A stretch of DNA of 63,926 bases, from assembly GCA_030749225.1 (NCBI GenBank), contig JASMKO010000026.1, forward strand, positions 1 through 63,926, given 5' to 3'. Source of the DNA: Verrucomicrobiota bacterium (GTDB taxonomy: Bacteria > Verrucomicrobiota > Verrucomicrobiia > Limisphaerales > UBA1096). This document shows, piece by piece, positions 18,411 through 27,357 of this stretch; position 1 is the stretch's first letter; each line of letters starts with the position of its first letter. Under the pieces are notes generated by a model that saw only the letters and a program-made list of their open reading frames with translations, had not been told where the DNA came from and made no database searches. Made by a program: the position numbers and the translations under genes.

Positions 18411-19712
18411 GTGAAGGGGTTGGTCGATATCATCAACCGGGAGACCGAGCGGGTCTTCATTGTCGGTGTGCAACTCAAGGGCCACGACACGTGGCGCATC
18501 GATGAGTCGCTCGACGAGCTTGAGGAACTGGTAGGCACGGCCGGTGGTGAGGTCACCGGGCGCGGCACGCAGCGGCTCGATCGGGTCAACGCCGCGACGT
18601 TCATCGGCCCCGGCAAGGCGCGAGAGTTCGCGGAGCAATGCGAGGAGGCCGGGGTGGATACGGTGGTTTTTGACGAGGAACTCACCCCGGCGCAGGGCCG
18701 CAATCTCGAGAAGGTGTTTGAGTGCAAGATTCTCGATCGCACGGCGCTGATTCTCGACATCTTTTCGCAGCGCGCCCGTACGCGCGAAGGCAAGCTGCAG
18801 GTGGAACTGGCGCAGTTGAATCACCTGCTGCCGAGGCTGACGCGGTTCTGGACGCACCTGTCGCGTCAGAAGGGTGGTATCGGCATGCGCGGTGGCGAAG
18901 GCGAAAGCCAACTCGAGGTGGACCGCCGCAAGGTGCGAGAGCGGATCGACAAGATTCAGCGCGACCTTGAGATGGTCATGCGCCATCGCACCATCCAGCG
19001 GACAGGGCGCAAGCGCAACCAGTGGCCGTTGGGCTCGCTGGTCGGCTACACCAACGCCGGCAAGTCGACGCTGTTCAACGCCATCACAGGCGCCTCCGCG
19101 CTCTCCGAGGACAAGCTGTTCGCAACTCTCGACCCGACCACGAGGCGGCTGCGCCTGCCGACCAACCAAAACGTGCTGCTCTCCGACACGGTCGGGTTCA
19201 TCCGCAAACTGCCGCACGACCTGGTCGACGCATTCAAAGCGACACTCGAGGAGGTGATCGAGGCGGACCTTCTGCTGCATGTCGTGGACATCAGTTCACC
19301 CCAGGCGGAGGAACAGATCGAGGCGGTGAACGTCGTGCTCGATGAACTGGGCGTGGCTGATAAGCCGATGCTGATGGTGTTCAACAAGATCGACCGTGTC
19401 ACTGCGCCCGGCCTGGCCAGGCGCTTGACCGACGAATACCCGAATTCCATTGTCGTGTCGGCCCGGAGTGGGGAGGGCTTCGAGGCGTTCATGGCGGAAC
19501 TGGGCAAGCAGCTTCGGCCGGTGCGTGATCTCCTGGTGTTAAGCGTCCCACACTCGCAGTCGGAGGTGATCGCCCGCCTGCACGAGGTGGGGCAGGTGCT
19601 GGAGCGCGACTACAACGGCAACAAGGCAGTGCTCAAGGTGCTTGTGCCGCCGGATCACCGGGCCGCCTTCGAGCCGTTCATCATCCGCGAGGACGGCTTG
19701 GCCAAGGCGTAA
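18411..19712 (+). CDS. hflX: GTPase HflX
   Basis: The 433-residue protein is a ribosome-associated GTPase that splits stalled or hibernating 70S ribosomes under stress. The GTG at 18411 is three bases past the preceding stop. The N-terminal HflX domain carries FIGPGKA and LTPAQGRNLEK. The glycine-rich linker GGIGMRGGEGESQLE is typical, and the G domain has GYTNAGKST (G1, residues 212-220), DTVGFI (G3), NKID (G4) and SAR (G5). Length is normal. It converges with moeB. Confidence 0.97.
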   Translation: MKGLVDIINRETERVFIVGVQLKGHDTWRIDESLDELEELVGTAGGEVTGRGTQRLDRVNAATFIGPGKAREFAEQCEEAGVDTVVFDEELTPAQGRNLEKVFECKILDRTALILDIFSQRARTREGKLQVELAQLNHLLPRLTRFWTHLSRQKGGIGMRGGEGESQLEVDRRKVRERIDKIQRDLEMVMRHRTIQRTGRKRNQWPLGSLVGYTNAGKSTLFNAITGASALSEDKLFATLDPTTRRLRLPTNQNVLLSDTVGFIRKLPHDLVDAFKATLEEVIEADLLLHVVDISSPQAEEQIEAVNVVLDELGVADKPMLMVFNKIDRVTAPGLARRLTDEYPNSIVVSARSGEGFEAFMAELGKQLRPVRDLLVLSVPHSQSEVIARLHEVGQVLERDYNGNKAVLKVLVPPDHRAAFEPFIIREDGLAKA

Positions 19713-19715
19713 GCG

Positions 19716-20864
19716 TCAGTACATCGGGACGTTCGAATCGATCTCCTCGGACCAGGCGGTGATGCCGCCCTTGACGCTTTTAAGGTACTTGAACCCTTGC
19801 TCGCGCAGGAAGCCCAGCGCCTTGAGCGAGCGCACTCCGGCCTTGCAGTGCAGGTAAATGGTCTGGTTCGGGTCCAGTTCCGTGAAGCGCTGCTCGATCT
19901 TGCTGAGCGGGACCAATGTGGTGCCATCAACCTTCGCAATTTCGTACTCGTCCTGTTCGCGGACGTCGACCACTGCGATGCCGAGGTCGGGGTCGTCGAG
20001 AGCGCGTTTCATCTCCTGCACGTCGACTTCGTCCGGGTTTTCCTCCGGTTCGGCCGATTGGTCGGGGATGCCGCAGAACTCGTTGTAATCGATCAACTTG
20101 CTGATGGTCGGGTTGTCGCCGCAAATAGGACACTTGGGATCGCGCCGCAGCTTGACCTCGCGGAATTTCATCTCGAGCGCGTTAAAAATCAACAGGCGGC
20201 CGACGAGTGAGTCGCCTTGGCCAAGCGCGAGTTTGATGATCTCGGTGGCCTGGATGCAGCCGACGATGCCGGGCAGCACTCCCAGTACACCGCCCTCGGC
20301 GCAGCTTGGAACCATGCCCGGCGGCGGCGGCTCCGGGTAGAGGCATCGGTAGCACGGCCCGCCAAGGCTCGGGGCAAACACACTCGCTTGGCCGTCGAAC
20401 CGGAAGATCGAGCCGTAGACATTGGGCTTGCTCTTTAGCACGCAGGCGTCGTTGGTGAGGTAGCGTGTCGGGAAGTTGTCGGTGCCATCGACCACGACAT
20501 CGTAGTCGGCGACGAGTGCCATGGCGTTCTCGCTGGTGAACGCCGCCTCATGTTTGTCCACGACGACGTTCGGGTTGATGCTGTTGATGGTTTCCGTTGC
20601 GGAATCGACCTTTGAGCGGTCGACATCCTCGGTGCCGTGGGCGATCTGGCGTTGCAGGTTCGAGAAGTCCACGACGTCAAAGTCTACCAGCCCGATCCGC
20701 CCGATGCCGGCGGCGGCGAGGTACATGCTGATGGGCGACCCCAGTCCGCCCGTGCCGATGCACAGCACGCTAGCTCCCTTAAGCTTTTTCTGGCCGGACA
20801 TGCCGACTTCCGGGAGAATGAGATGGCGCGAGTAGCGCCGGATTTCGTCGTTGCTTAAATCCAT
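19716..20864 (-). CDS. moeB: MoeB/ThiF-type adenylyltransferase with C-terminal rhodanese domain
   Basis: The 382-residue protein adenylates the C-terminal glycine of a small sulfur carrier (MoaD or ThiS type) and probably transfers sulfur from its own rhodanese. YSRHLILPEVG and GTGGLGSPISMYLAAAGIG form the ATP-binding Rossmann signature, and VDGTDNFPTRYL follows. The zinc cysteines are CYRC and CPIC. The rhodanese domain (residues ~275-380) has the active-site loop LHCKAGVRS. This MoeZ-like fusion is common in bacteria. No moa or thi genes are adjacent; its neighbours are hflX and an esterase. Confidence 0.95.
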   Translation of the reverse strand: MDLSNDEIRRYSRHLILPEVGMSGQKKLKGASVLCIGTGGLGSPISMYLAAAGIGRIGLVDFDVVDFSNLQRQIAHGTEDVDRSKVDSATETINSINPNVVVDKHEAAFTSENAMALVADYDVVVDGTDNFPTRYLTNDACVLKSKPNVYGSIFRFDGQASVFAPSLGGPCYRCLYPEPPPPGMVPSCAEGGVLGVLPGIVGCIQATEIIKLALGQGDSLVGRLLIFNALEMKFREVKLRRDPKCPICGDNPTISKLIDYNEFCGIPDQSAEPEENPDEVDVQEMKRALDDPDLGIAVVDVREQDEYEIAKVDGTTLVPLSKIEQRFTELDPNQTIYLHCKAGVRSLKALGFLREQGFKYLKSVKGGITAWSEEIDSNVPMY

Positions 20865-20897
20865 TTTCAGGGGTGGGGAGCGTACCGCAAGGCCTGG

Positions 20898-20911
20898 CGC
20901 TTGGCCAAGCG
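20898..20911. repeat. Exact 14-bp palindrome CGCTTGGCCAAGCG
   Basis: A perfect copy in the 51-base gap between the moeB start and the esterase stop, overlapping no gene. Confidence 0.95.
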
Positions 20912-20915
20912 TTGA

Positions 20916-21791
20916 TTACTTGGCAATGAAACCCTGCTCCTTGAGCCAGAAAACGAGTTCATTCGCCCACGGGTGGACGTTCCTGAACGGCGGCTTGTCG
21001 GCGAGGCCGATCCCGTGGCGGCCCTTTTGGTAAATGTGCAGCGCAAACGGCACCCCGGATTCACGAAGAGCGGAGGCAAAAAGCAGGCTGTTTTCCACTG
21101 GCACAGGCCGATCCTCCATCGTGTGCCAGACAAAGGTGGGTGGTGTGTTTTTGCGGACCTGTTTTTCGCTGGAAAGCAGCGTGACAAGTTCCTCCGGCGG
21201 GCTGTTCCCGAGCAGGTTTCGTTTCGAGCCCTGATGGGTGAACTTCCCCATGGTGATCACCGGGTAGCATAGGATGCCGACGTTTGGGCGTGAACTGGCG
21301 CGGTCGATTGGATCACGCGCCTTCGGGTCGCCATTGTCAAAGTGGGTAATTGCTGTGGAGGCGAGGTGTCCCCCGGCAGACGAGCCCATGATGCCAACTT
21401 TCTCTGGGTCGATCTTCCATTTTTTGGCATTGGTGCGGACGGTGCGGATGGCCCGGGCGGCGTCACCGAGCATGATTGGGTGCCGGTAACCGGCGGAGCC
21501 AAGGCGGTACTTGAGCACGAACGCGTTGATGCCGTGCTTCTGCAAAAACTGGGCGTAGGTGGGGCCTTCGTGCGATGCGAGTCCGCCGTAGCCGCCACCG
21601 GGGCAGACCACGATTGCGGAGCCGGAGTTGTTGCTTGCCTGCGCGAGGAACGGTGTGAGGGTCGGGATGTCGCGCGGGTTTTTTCCCAGCGCACCCGGGG
21701 CTCCGTTCGGCCAGAGTGGCATTTCCCTGCCTTGTGACATCGCCCCGGTTGCCAAGCCAAGCGCCATGAGAATTGTTGCGGGAGTTTTCAT
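20916..21791 (-). CDS. Secreted alpha/beta hydrolase (acetyl-esterase-like)
   Basis: The 291-residue protein starts at ATG 21791 with a signal peptide ending near ATGAMSQG; an upstream in-frame start would only add a polar stretch. VVCPGGGYGGL is the oxyanion-hole HGGG-like motif and GIMGSSAGGHLAS holds the nucleophile serine. MEDRPVP and GRHGIG supply the aspartate and histidine of the triad. Relatives (BD-FAE or xylan acetyl esterase type) deacetylate polysaccharides, which fits the sulfatase-rich setting, but the substrate is inferred. Confidence 0.9.
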   Translation of the reverse strand: MKTPATILMALGLATGAMSQGREMPLWPNGAPGALGKNPRDIPTLTPFLAQASNNSGSAIVVCPGGGYGGLASHEGPTYAQFLQKHGINAFVLKYRLGSAGYRHPIMLGDAARAIRTVRTNAKKWKIDPEKVGIMGSSAGGHLASTAITHFDNGDPKARDPIDRASSRPNVGILCYPVITMGKFTHQGSKRNLLGNSPPEELVTLLSSEKQVRKNTPPTFVWHTMEDRPVPVENSLLFASALRESGVPFALHIYQKGRHGIGLADKPPFRNVHPWANELVFWLKEQGFIAK

Positions 21792-21905
21792 GAGATCACT
21801 TTTGTCGGTAGCGGGTGAGTTTGTTGTTCGTCCCGCATCCTGAAGAGAGTTAGATGTTCGCATTCAGGTGTATGCTCGCAAGTAATTTTTTTCGTGTTTT
21901 CACCG

Positions 21906-22358
21906 TCACTCCCGTTTTTTGGTGTCGATGGTGAGGGTGACGGGACCGTCGTTGATGAGGGACACTTTCATGTCCGCGCCGAACTCGCCGACCTGCACCG
22001 CTTGGCCAAGCGCGCGCTCCAGCGTGGCGATGAACTGCTCGTAAAGAGGTATGGCGACATCCGGGCTGGCGGCGCGGGTGAAGGAGGGCCGGTTGCCTTT
22101 CCGGGTGCTGGCATGGAGGGTGAACTGGCTGATGAGCAGCACGCCGCCGTTGACCTCGGTGAGGGAGCGGTTCATCAGGCCGTTGTCGTCGTTGAAGATG
22201 CGCAGGCGGGCGATTTTGCCGCAGAGCCAGTCGATGTCTGTGGCATCGTCGGCCTCCTCGATGCCGAGCAGCACAACGAGGCCCAGGCCGACGCGGCCGT
22301 GCACCTGGCCATCGATGGTGACGGATGCTTCGCTCGCCCGCTGGATGACAGCCCGCAT
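21906..22358 (-). CDS. dtd: D-aminoacyl-tRNA deacylase
   Basis: The 150-residue enzyme removes D-amino acids, and glycine from mischarged tRNA, recycling the tRNA. MRAVIQRASEASVTIDG is the family N-terminus and fixes the start at 22358. LISQFTLHA and NDGPVTLTID, with the Gly-cisPro motif, are the active-site signatures. Length is normal. An exact palindrome lies within it and encodes ALGQAV. A longer minus-strand frame (21850-23058) covering this gene is a shadow. Confidence 0.97.
   Translation of the reverse strand: MRAVIQRASEASVTIDGQVHGRVGLGLVVLLGIEEADDATDIDWLCGKIARLRIFNDDNGLMNRSLTEVNGGVLLISQFTLHASTRKGNRPSFTRAASPDVAIPLYEQFIATLERALGQAVQVGEFGADMKVSLINDGPVTLTIDTKKRE
21999..22012. repeat. Exact 14-bp palindrome CGCTTGGCCAAGCG
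   Basis: A perfect copy inside dtd near its 3' end, read as ALGQAV in the protein. Confidence 0.95.
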
Positions 22359-22512
22359 GACGGGCGGCAAAGTATCCCAACGACCGTGACGGTGCGAGGT
22401 GTTCTCGTTTGGCCAAGCGGACTGCCGCAAGGATAGCAAGAACAAAGTGGCCGTGGCCAAAAACTTTTTCTCTGGCGGCGCTGGAACGGTTCGTCGTAGC
22501 GTGACAACGCAG

Positions 22513-23100
22513 ATGCGCGACACGCCATCCAACAACGCAGCTCAGCTGCCGTTCGACATTGAGGCGGTGGTCGACCTGCGTGGCCTGCGGCTTTTCCTCG
22601 ACCGGTACGAGCGGGAGATTCTGAGGCCGATCGAATTGCCGGCCGTGCTGTCGGCCTATTGGTTCGCCAACCGTGGCCAGTTCCGGGAGTTGCTGGAGCT
22701 GGATGCCGGGTTGTCGGCCAGCGCCTCGCTGATGCCGTTTGCCGCGGCTAGCCTGTCGGTCGGGCGTGAGCAGTTGCGGTTGCTCAAGCCGATGTACGAC
22801 CAGCGGATGGTGCAACGTTTCCGCAAGTGTGTCGTGGCCGGTGAGGCAAGGGGATGGAACCCGGTTGTGTTTGGTATTTTCCTGTCGATTCACTCGGTGC
22901 CGGTGCGGGAGGGGCTGGTGCAGTACGGGACGAGGCTCTGGAGCGGACTGGTCAACGGGGCGAAGGAAAGCGGTCGCCTGCCGGATGGGGAATGCACGGA
23001 ACTGCTCGGCGAATATCTTGATCGGCTGCCCGGTTGGATCGAAGAGGTCGTCATCCAATCGATGGGTGAAGAGTCCGCGCGCCTGGCGGCTGTGAGTTAG
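22513..23100 (+). CDS. UreF-like protein, orphan
   Basis: The 195-residue protein starts at ATG 22513. Its all-helical pattern resembles urease accessory protein UreF: FRELLELDAGLSASASLMP followed by ASLSVGREQLRLL, then WNPVVFGIFLSIHSVPVREG and LWSGLVNGAKESG. The N-terminal UreF motif (roughly LPTGGF) is not visible, and no urease structural or other accessory gene is nearby, so a role in nickel insertion is doubtful. It overlaps no gene but diverges from dtd. The fold assignment rests on reading alone. Confidence 0.6.
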   Translation: MRDTPSNNAAQLPFDIEAVVDLRGLRLFLDRYEREILRPIELPAVLSAYWFANRGQFRELLELDAGLSASASLMPFAAASLSVGREQLRLLKPMYDQRMVQRFRKCVVAGEARGWNPVVFGIFLSIHSVPVREGLVQYGTRLWSGLVNGAKESGRLPDGECTELLGEYLDRLPGWIEEVVIQSMGEESARLAAVS

Positions 23101-23149
23101 TCATGATGTGCTCAGGCGGGCCGCTTGTCCAAGCGGGCCGTTGCGACTG

Positions 23150-23638
23150 ATGAAATCGATCCTGCCATTGACGCTTGCCGCCGCTTGGCTCGCCGGCTGT
23201 GCCACCGCACCGCCGCTCACGCTCACACCCACGCTCACGCTTTGGGACGCCGCCGAGCTGGGCAGGGTCGAAGTTATCCGGCAGCACTTGGACGCCGGGA
23301 CGGACGTGAATGCTCGGGGTGGCATCACCGGGTTGACCGCGCTGCACCAGGCGTCGTTCCATGGAAGGGAGGAAATCGCCGCGCTTCTTATCGAGGCTGG
23401 GGCAAACGTGAACGCCGCCAGCCGCCGCGGGGAAACACCGTTGCACTCGACCGTTTACTGGGAGCACAGGATGATTGCCCAACTGCTGCTCGCCAACGGC
23501 GCGGCGTTGGACGCGAAACTGGAAAATGGCCAGACCCCCCTTGACTGGGCCGAGCAACTTGGCGCGTCCAGCATGACAGATCTCTTCCGCAGTCATGGCG
23601 CGAACGGGGGGAACAGCCGGGGAGGCCAAGCGGATTGA
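23150..23638 (+). CDS. Ankyrin-repeat lipoprotein
   Basis: The 162-residue product starts at ATG 23150. MKSILPLTLAAAWLAGC ends in a lipobox, so it should be membrane-anchored. About four ankyrin repeats follow (LWDAAELGRVEVIRQHL, TALHQASFHGREEIAALL, TPLHSTVYWEHRMIAQLL, TPLDWAEQLG). Ankyrin repeats mediate protein binding; the partner is unknown. A palindrome variant with one central change (CGCTTGTCCAAGCG, 23122-23135) sits just upstream. Confidence 0.88.
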   Translation: MKSILPLTLAAAWLAGCATAPPLTLTPTLTLWDAAELGRVEVIRQHLDAGTDVNARGGITGLTALHQASFHGREEIAALLIEAGANVNAASRRGETPLHSTVYWEHRMIAQLLLANGAALDAKLENGQTPLDWAEQLGASSMTDLFRSHGANGGNSRGGQAD

Positions 23639-23766
23639 ATGAACGGTACGCCGAACGAGTCTCTATTATGGGCGGTGCCGCTCGGAGCTTGACAGCCAAG
23701 CGACCGCTGAACGAACATGGCCGGGAGCCGTGCATTTTTTTGCGGGTCGAACTCCAGAAAAACAAG

Positions 23767-24468
23767 ATGGTAAAAACCGATTTAAGAAAGAAGGCGCAGG
23801 GTTGCTGCGTGTTGATGTTGTTCCTCTTGATGAGTTTCGCGTCCAACTCGGCGGCGGACTCTGCGGTCAAGGCACCGGCTGGCATGGCTGCGCTGCCGCT
23901 CAAGCTGCCCAAGCCAATGTTCGTCGGCACGCCGCAGAACATCAAGGGGGTGAAGCAGCTCGAGAAGCCGCTTGGCAAGCCGCGCCCGGCGTTTTTCGCG
24001 CCTAAAGGCGTGAAGAATCTCGCGCTGGGCAAGAAGATCAGCGGCAGCGACGAGGAGCCGATCATGGGCGAGTTGAAAATGATCACTGACGGCGATAAAG
24101 AGGCGGCCGACGGCAGCTACGTCGAGTTGGGGCCGTTCACGCAGCAGATTACCATCGACCTCGAGGCCACGCACGACATCTACGCGATGGTGTTCTGGCA
24201 TTTTCACAAGCAGGCGCGGGTTTACTTTGATGTCGTGGTGCAGATTTCCGACGATCCGGATTTCAAGAAGTCCACGACGGTTTACAACAACGACCACGAC
24301 AACTCCGCCGAGCAGGGTGTCGGCAAGGACAACCACTACGTGGAGACCTCCGAGGGCCGGTTGATCGATACCAAGGGGGTTCGTGGTCGTTACGTGCGCC
24401 TATACAGCGGCGGCAACAACGCGAGCGATCTCAACCACTACATCGAGGTGGAAGTGTACGGCAAGTAG
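23767..24468 (+). CDS. Secreted discoidin-like (F5/8 type C) domain protein
   Basis: The 233-residue protein starts at ATG 23767, where a leader with a hydrophobic core (CCVLMLFLLMSFASNSAAD) begins; earlier in-frame starts add a non-signal stretch. The C-terminal ~150 residues resemble a discoidin jelly roll: NLALGKKISGSDEEP at the entry, ITIDLEATHDIYAMVFWH in the middle and RGRYVRLYSGGNNASDLNHY at the end. Such domains bind carbohydrates or surfaces. The N-terminal part is lysine/proline-rich. No catalytic domain is visible. Confidence 0.75.
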   Translation: MVKTDLRKKAQGCCVLMLFLLMSFASNSAADSAVKAPAGMAALPLKLPKPMFVGTPQNIKGVKQLEKPLGKPRPAFFAPKGVKNLALGKKISGSDEEPIMGELKMITDGDKEAADGSYVELGPFTQQITIDLEATHDIYAMVFWHFHKQARVYFDVVVQISDDPDFKKSTTVYNNDHDNSAEQGVGKDNHYVETSEGRLIDTKGVRGRYVRLYSGGNNASDLNHYIEVEVYGK

Positions 24469-24576
24469 GCCGGTTATACGTTCACCATATGAAAACCGCC
24501 CACCGGGCCGTGTCCCCGGGTTTGAGCGGTTGCCGACGGGCGGGAATGCGGGATGGTTTTGAATTAGTTCAATCCA

Positions 24577-26187
24577 GTGAGTCGCTCCATATTCATCGCG
24601 CTTGTCCTGATTATTGCGGCGGCGGTTACGGCGTTTCGTCTGTCGCAACTGTCGGAGCGCCCCATGCACGGTGACGAGGCCGTGAACGCATTCAAGCTCG
24701 GTGAGACGATCGAGGGCAGGGGCTACATATACGACCCCCACGAATACCACGGCCCGACGCTCAATTACGTGTCCATGATACCAGCCTGGGTGGGAGGAGT
24801 CGGAAGTCATGCCGGGTTGAACGAATTCCTCCTCCGGGTGGTGCCGGTTTTCTTCGGGACTCTGCTGGTGCTGCTGTTGCTGCCGGTCGGGGATGGCTTG
24901 GGGCGAATGGCGGCGGTTTTTGCCGCGCTGTTCATGGGTATGTCGCCGGCGATGAGTTTTTACAGCCGCTATTACATCCACGAGATGCTGCTGGTCGTCT
25001 TCACCGCTGGCGTCATTATCTGCGTTTATCGATACCTGAAAAAGCCGTCTGCATCGTGGGCCTTGCTGGCGGGGGGGTGCCTCGGGTTGATGCATGCCAC
25101 CAAGGAGACGTTTGTCATTGCCCTGGGCGCGATGGCCGGCGCGCTGCTGGTGCTGCTGTACATCCGGCGGCGGGCGGGGCAACAGCTTTGGAATCTCAAT
25201 TGGGTCAGACCTTCACACGGCGTGGTGCTGTTGCTGGCGGCGGCGGCGGTTTCTGTGACGCTTTTTTCCTCGTTTTTCAGCAACGCCAAGGGTGTCACCG
25301 ATTCGATCCTAACCTACGCGACCTATCTGGACCGCGCCGGCCAGGCGAATGTACACGAATATCCGTGGCATTATTATCTCGGTCTGCTCAGTTATTATCA
25401 GTTTGCGGATGGGCCGGTGTTCAGTGAGTTGATGATTCTATTTTTGGCGTTGATTGGTCTGGGATTCATGGTGAGGGGGGCGGTTCCTGAAGGCAGCGCC
25501 ATGTTGCTTCGCTTTGTCGCATTATACACGGTGTTCATGACGCTCATTTACTCGCTGATCCCGTACAAGACGCCGTGGTGCCTGTTGAGTTTTTACCATG
25601 GGATCATCCTGTTGGCCGGGGTGGGGGCCGCCTGTTTGTTCCAATTGAAACCGGTGTTGCTTCGATGCGCTGTGGGCGGGATGCTGTTCGTCGGTAGTTG
25701 GCATCTGGCGTATCAGTCGGTCATCGCCAACAACAGATACAGCGCCGACAGCCGCAACCCCCATGTATACGGGCACACCGGGTCGGATGTTTTTGATATA
25801 GCCGCCCGCGTCAAGGAAATGGTGCAGGCTCATGAGGCGCGCTTGGCCACGCCGATCCAGGTTTATTGCCCGGGCGACGACTATTGGCCGCTTCCGTGGT
25901 ATCTGCGTGACCTTGCGGTGGAGTATGGCAGCGAAGTGAGGGATGAGTCTAAGTCTGCCCCTGTCATCCTGATCCAGCCACCGCTGGAGGAGGCGCTCAT
26001 GCGAAAGTTGTTCGAATTGCCGCCACCGGGGCAGAAGGAACTGTACATGCATCTGTTCGACCAGCATGGCAGGGAGACCAAGATGGAATTGCGCCCCGGG
26101 GTTGAAATTCGGGGGTTCGTGGCCAAGTCGCTGTGGGACCGGTACGAGCGCTCGGCTGAGGCCAAGGCAGAAGGGCAGCCGGATTGA
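24577..26187 (+). CDS. GT39-like membrane glycosyltransferase (TIGR03663 type)
   Basis: The 536-residue protein has about ten predicted membrane helices and starts at GTG 24577. RLSQLSERPMHGDEAVNAF contains the acidic first-loop motif (GDEA) typical of dolichyl-phosphate-mannose-dependent transferases, and YHGPTLNY follows. FYSRYYIHEMLLV and HATKETFVI are conserved in the TIGR03663 group, called flippase-associated Agl23 in archaea. It should move a sugar from a lipid carrier across or onto the membrane face. The C-terminal ~150 residues are soluble. No glycan biosynthesis cluster surrounds it. Confidence 0.85.
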   Translation: MSRSIFIALVLIIAAAVTAFRLSQLSERPMHGDEAVNAFKLGETIEGRGYIYDPHEYHGPTLNYVSMIPAWVGGVGSHAGLNEFLLRVVPVFFGTLLVLLLLPVGDGLGRMAAVFAALFMGMSPAMSFYSRYYIHEMLLVVFTAGVIICVYRYLKKPSASWALLAGGCLGLMHATKETFVIALGAMAGALLVLLYIRRRAGQQLWNLNWVRPSHGVVLLLAAAAVSVTLFSSFFSNAKGVTDSILTYATYLDRAGQANVHEYPWHYYLGLLSYYQFADGPVFSELMILFLALIGLGFMVRGAVPEGSAMLLRFVALYTVFMTLIYSLIPYKTPWCLLSFYHGIILLAGVGAACLFQLKPVLLRCAVGGMLFVGSWHLAYQSVIANNRYSADSRNPHVYGHTGSDVFDIAARVKEMVQAHEARLATPIQVYCPGDDYWPLPWYLRDLAVEYGSEVRDESKSAPVILIQPPLEEALMRKLFELPPPGQKELYMHLFDQHGRETKMELRPGVEIRGFVAKSLWDRYERSAEAKAEGQPD

Positions 26188-26355
26188 GGGCACGGGGAAA
26201 GGGAACACGGATGAACAGGATGAACGAAGTTCCCGTTCGGCCAAGCGCGATCTTTTTAATTCCTTATCTGGAGAAGGTAGTCGAAGGACGGATGAGGGGA
26301 AAATCGTATTTATCGTTAGGGTGGAGTAGTGCTTGAGAAACGGATCAGAAGGGTC

Positions 26356-27342
26356 ATGAAGCCGCAGGGGGATCGTGTTGTTGATACGGGTGCACGATCC
26401 ATCGCGGATGCCCATCATTTTTCGCATGAAGCGATGGCCACTGTGTTTGAACTGTTCATTGTTGAGGAGGACGAGAGCTATGCTCGGGGTGGGGCTCAGG
26501 CGGCTTTTGCAGAGGTCGACCGGCTTGAGATGGAGATGAGTCGGTTTATCGAGAACAGCGACATCGCCCGGCTCAACAGCGCTTTTTCCAGCGAGATCGT
26601 GGAAGTGGGAATGGAGGTGTTCGACTGTTTGAGCCGCGCCGTGGAGATGTGCGAGCAAACAGGCGGCGCGTTCGACATCAGCATTGGGGCACTCTACGAA
26701 TGCTGGCTGAATGAGGACAAGACCGTGCGTCAGCCAAGCGAGGAGGAGGTCGCGCGAGCCTGTCAGTTGACCGGCATGAATCATCTGAAGTTGGACACCG
26801 AATCGTTTGGAGTAGAGGTGTTGTCGGAGGGGCTGCAGCTGGACCTTGGTGGTATCGGCAAGGGATTCGCCGCAGAGAAGGTGGCCGAAATACTCCGCGA
26901 ATGGAGCCTAGGCCAAGCGCTGGTGTTGGCTGGGGCTAGTTCGGTGCTTTCAGTCTCTGTGCCGGATGGAATGAGCGGTTGGCCTATCCGGCTCCGAAAC
27001 CCGTCTTGTCCAAGTGAAATCTTGGCACGGTTCGAACTGACCAAGGGGGCGCTCAGCGGCTCGGGCCGACAGAAGGGCCAGCATATCATCGATCCGAGAG
27101 AGGCCGGGATCGGTCCGGTGGAGGGTCGCTTGGCGGCTTGGTCGATGGCGGACGACGCAGTAACCGCGGATGCGCTTTCGACTGCCTTCATGGTACTGGA
27201 ACCAGCTGAAATCGACGATTATTGCTTGGCTAACCCGCAAACTGCCGCGATAATCATTCCCGACGACGCCAGTGGGAAATCCCAGCGCACACAGGCCATG
27301 TGTTTTGGTCAATGGCGCGGGATCAACTGGGAAAGCGATTGA
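26356..27342 (+). CDS. apbE: FAD:protein FMN transferase (ApbE family)
   Basis: The enzyme attaches FMN from FAD covalently to threonine in redox proteins. The start is either ATG 26356 (328 residues) or GTG 26329. MATVFELFI is the family entry, and FDISIGALYECW, LDLGGIGKGFAAEKV and the metal-site region DDAVTADALSTAFMVL are characteristic. A clear lipobox or signal is not seen, unlike many ApbE proteins, so it may be cytoplasmic. No FMN-bind target protein was recognised in the window. It lies 16 bases before a Tat oxidoreductase and close to a multihaem cytochrome and cytochrome b-like gene. Confidence 0.9.
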   Translation: MKPQGDRVVDTGARSIADAHHFSHEAMATVFELFIVEEDESYARGGAQAAFAEVDRLEMEMSRFIENSDIARLNSAFSSEIVEVGMEVFDCLSRAVEMCEQTGGAFDISIGALYECWLNEDKTVRQPSEEEVARACQLTGMNHLKLDTESFGVEVLSEGLQLDLGGIGKGFAAEKVAEILREWSLGQALVLAGASSVLSVSVPDGMSGWPIRLRNPSCPSEILARFELTKGALSGSGRQKGQHIIDPREAGIGPVEGRLAAWSMADDAVTADALSTAFMVLEPAEIDDYCLANPQTAAIIIPDDASGKSQRTQAMCFGQWRGINWESD

Positions 27343-27357
27343 TTAGACCCAAAAAAC

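Noticed and set aside
21850-23058. 402-codon minus-strand frame spanning dtd and the UreF-like gene
   Set aside because: The protein is low-complexity Arg/His-rich and overlaps two real genes in other frames.
24481-24540. GC-rich imperfect hairpin between the discoidin-like and GT39 genes
   Set aside because: Outer arms AACCGC/GCGGTT exist but the inner pairing breaks and no T-tract follows, so it was not listed as a terminator.
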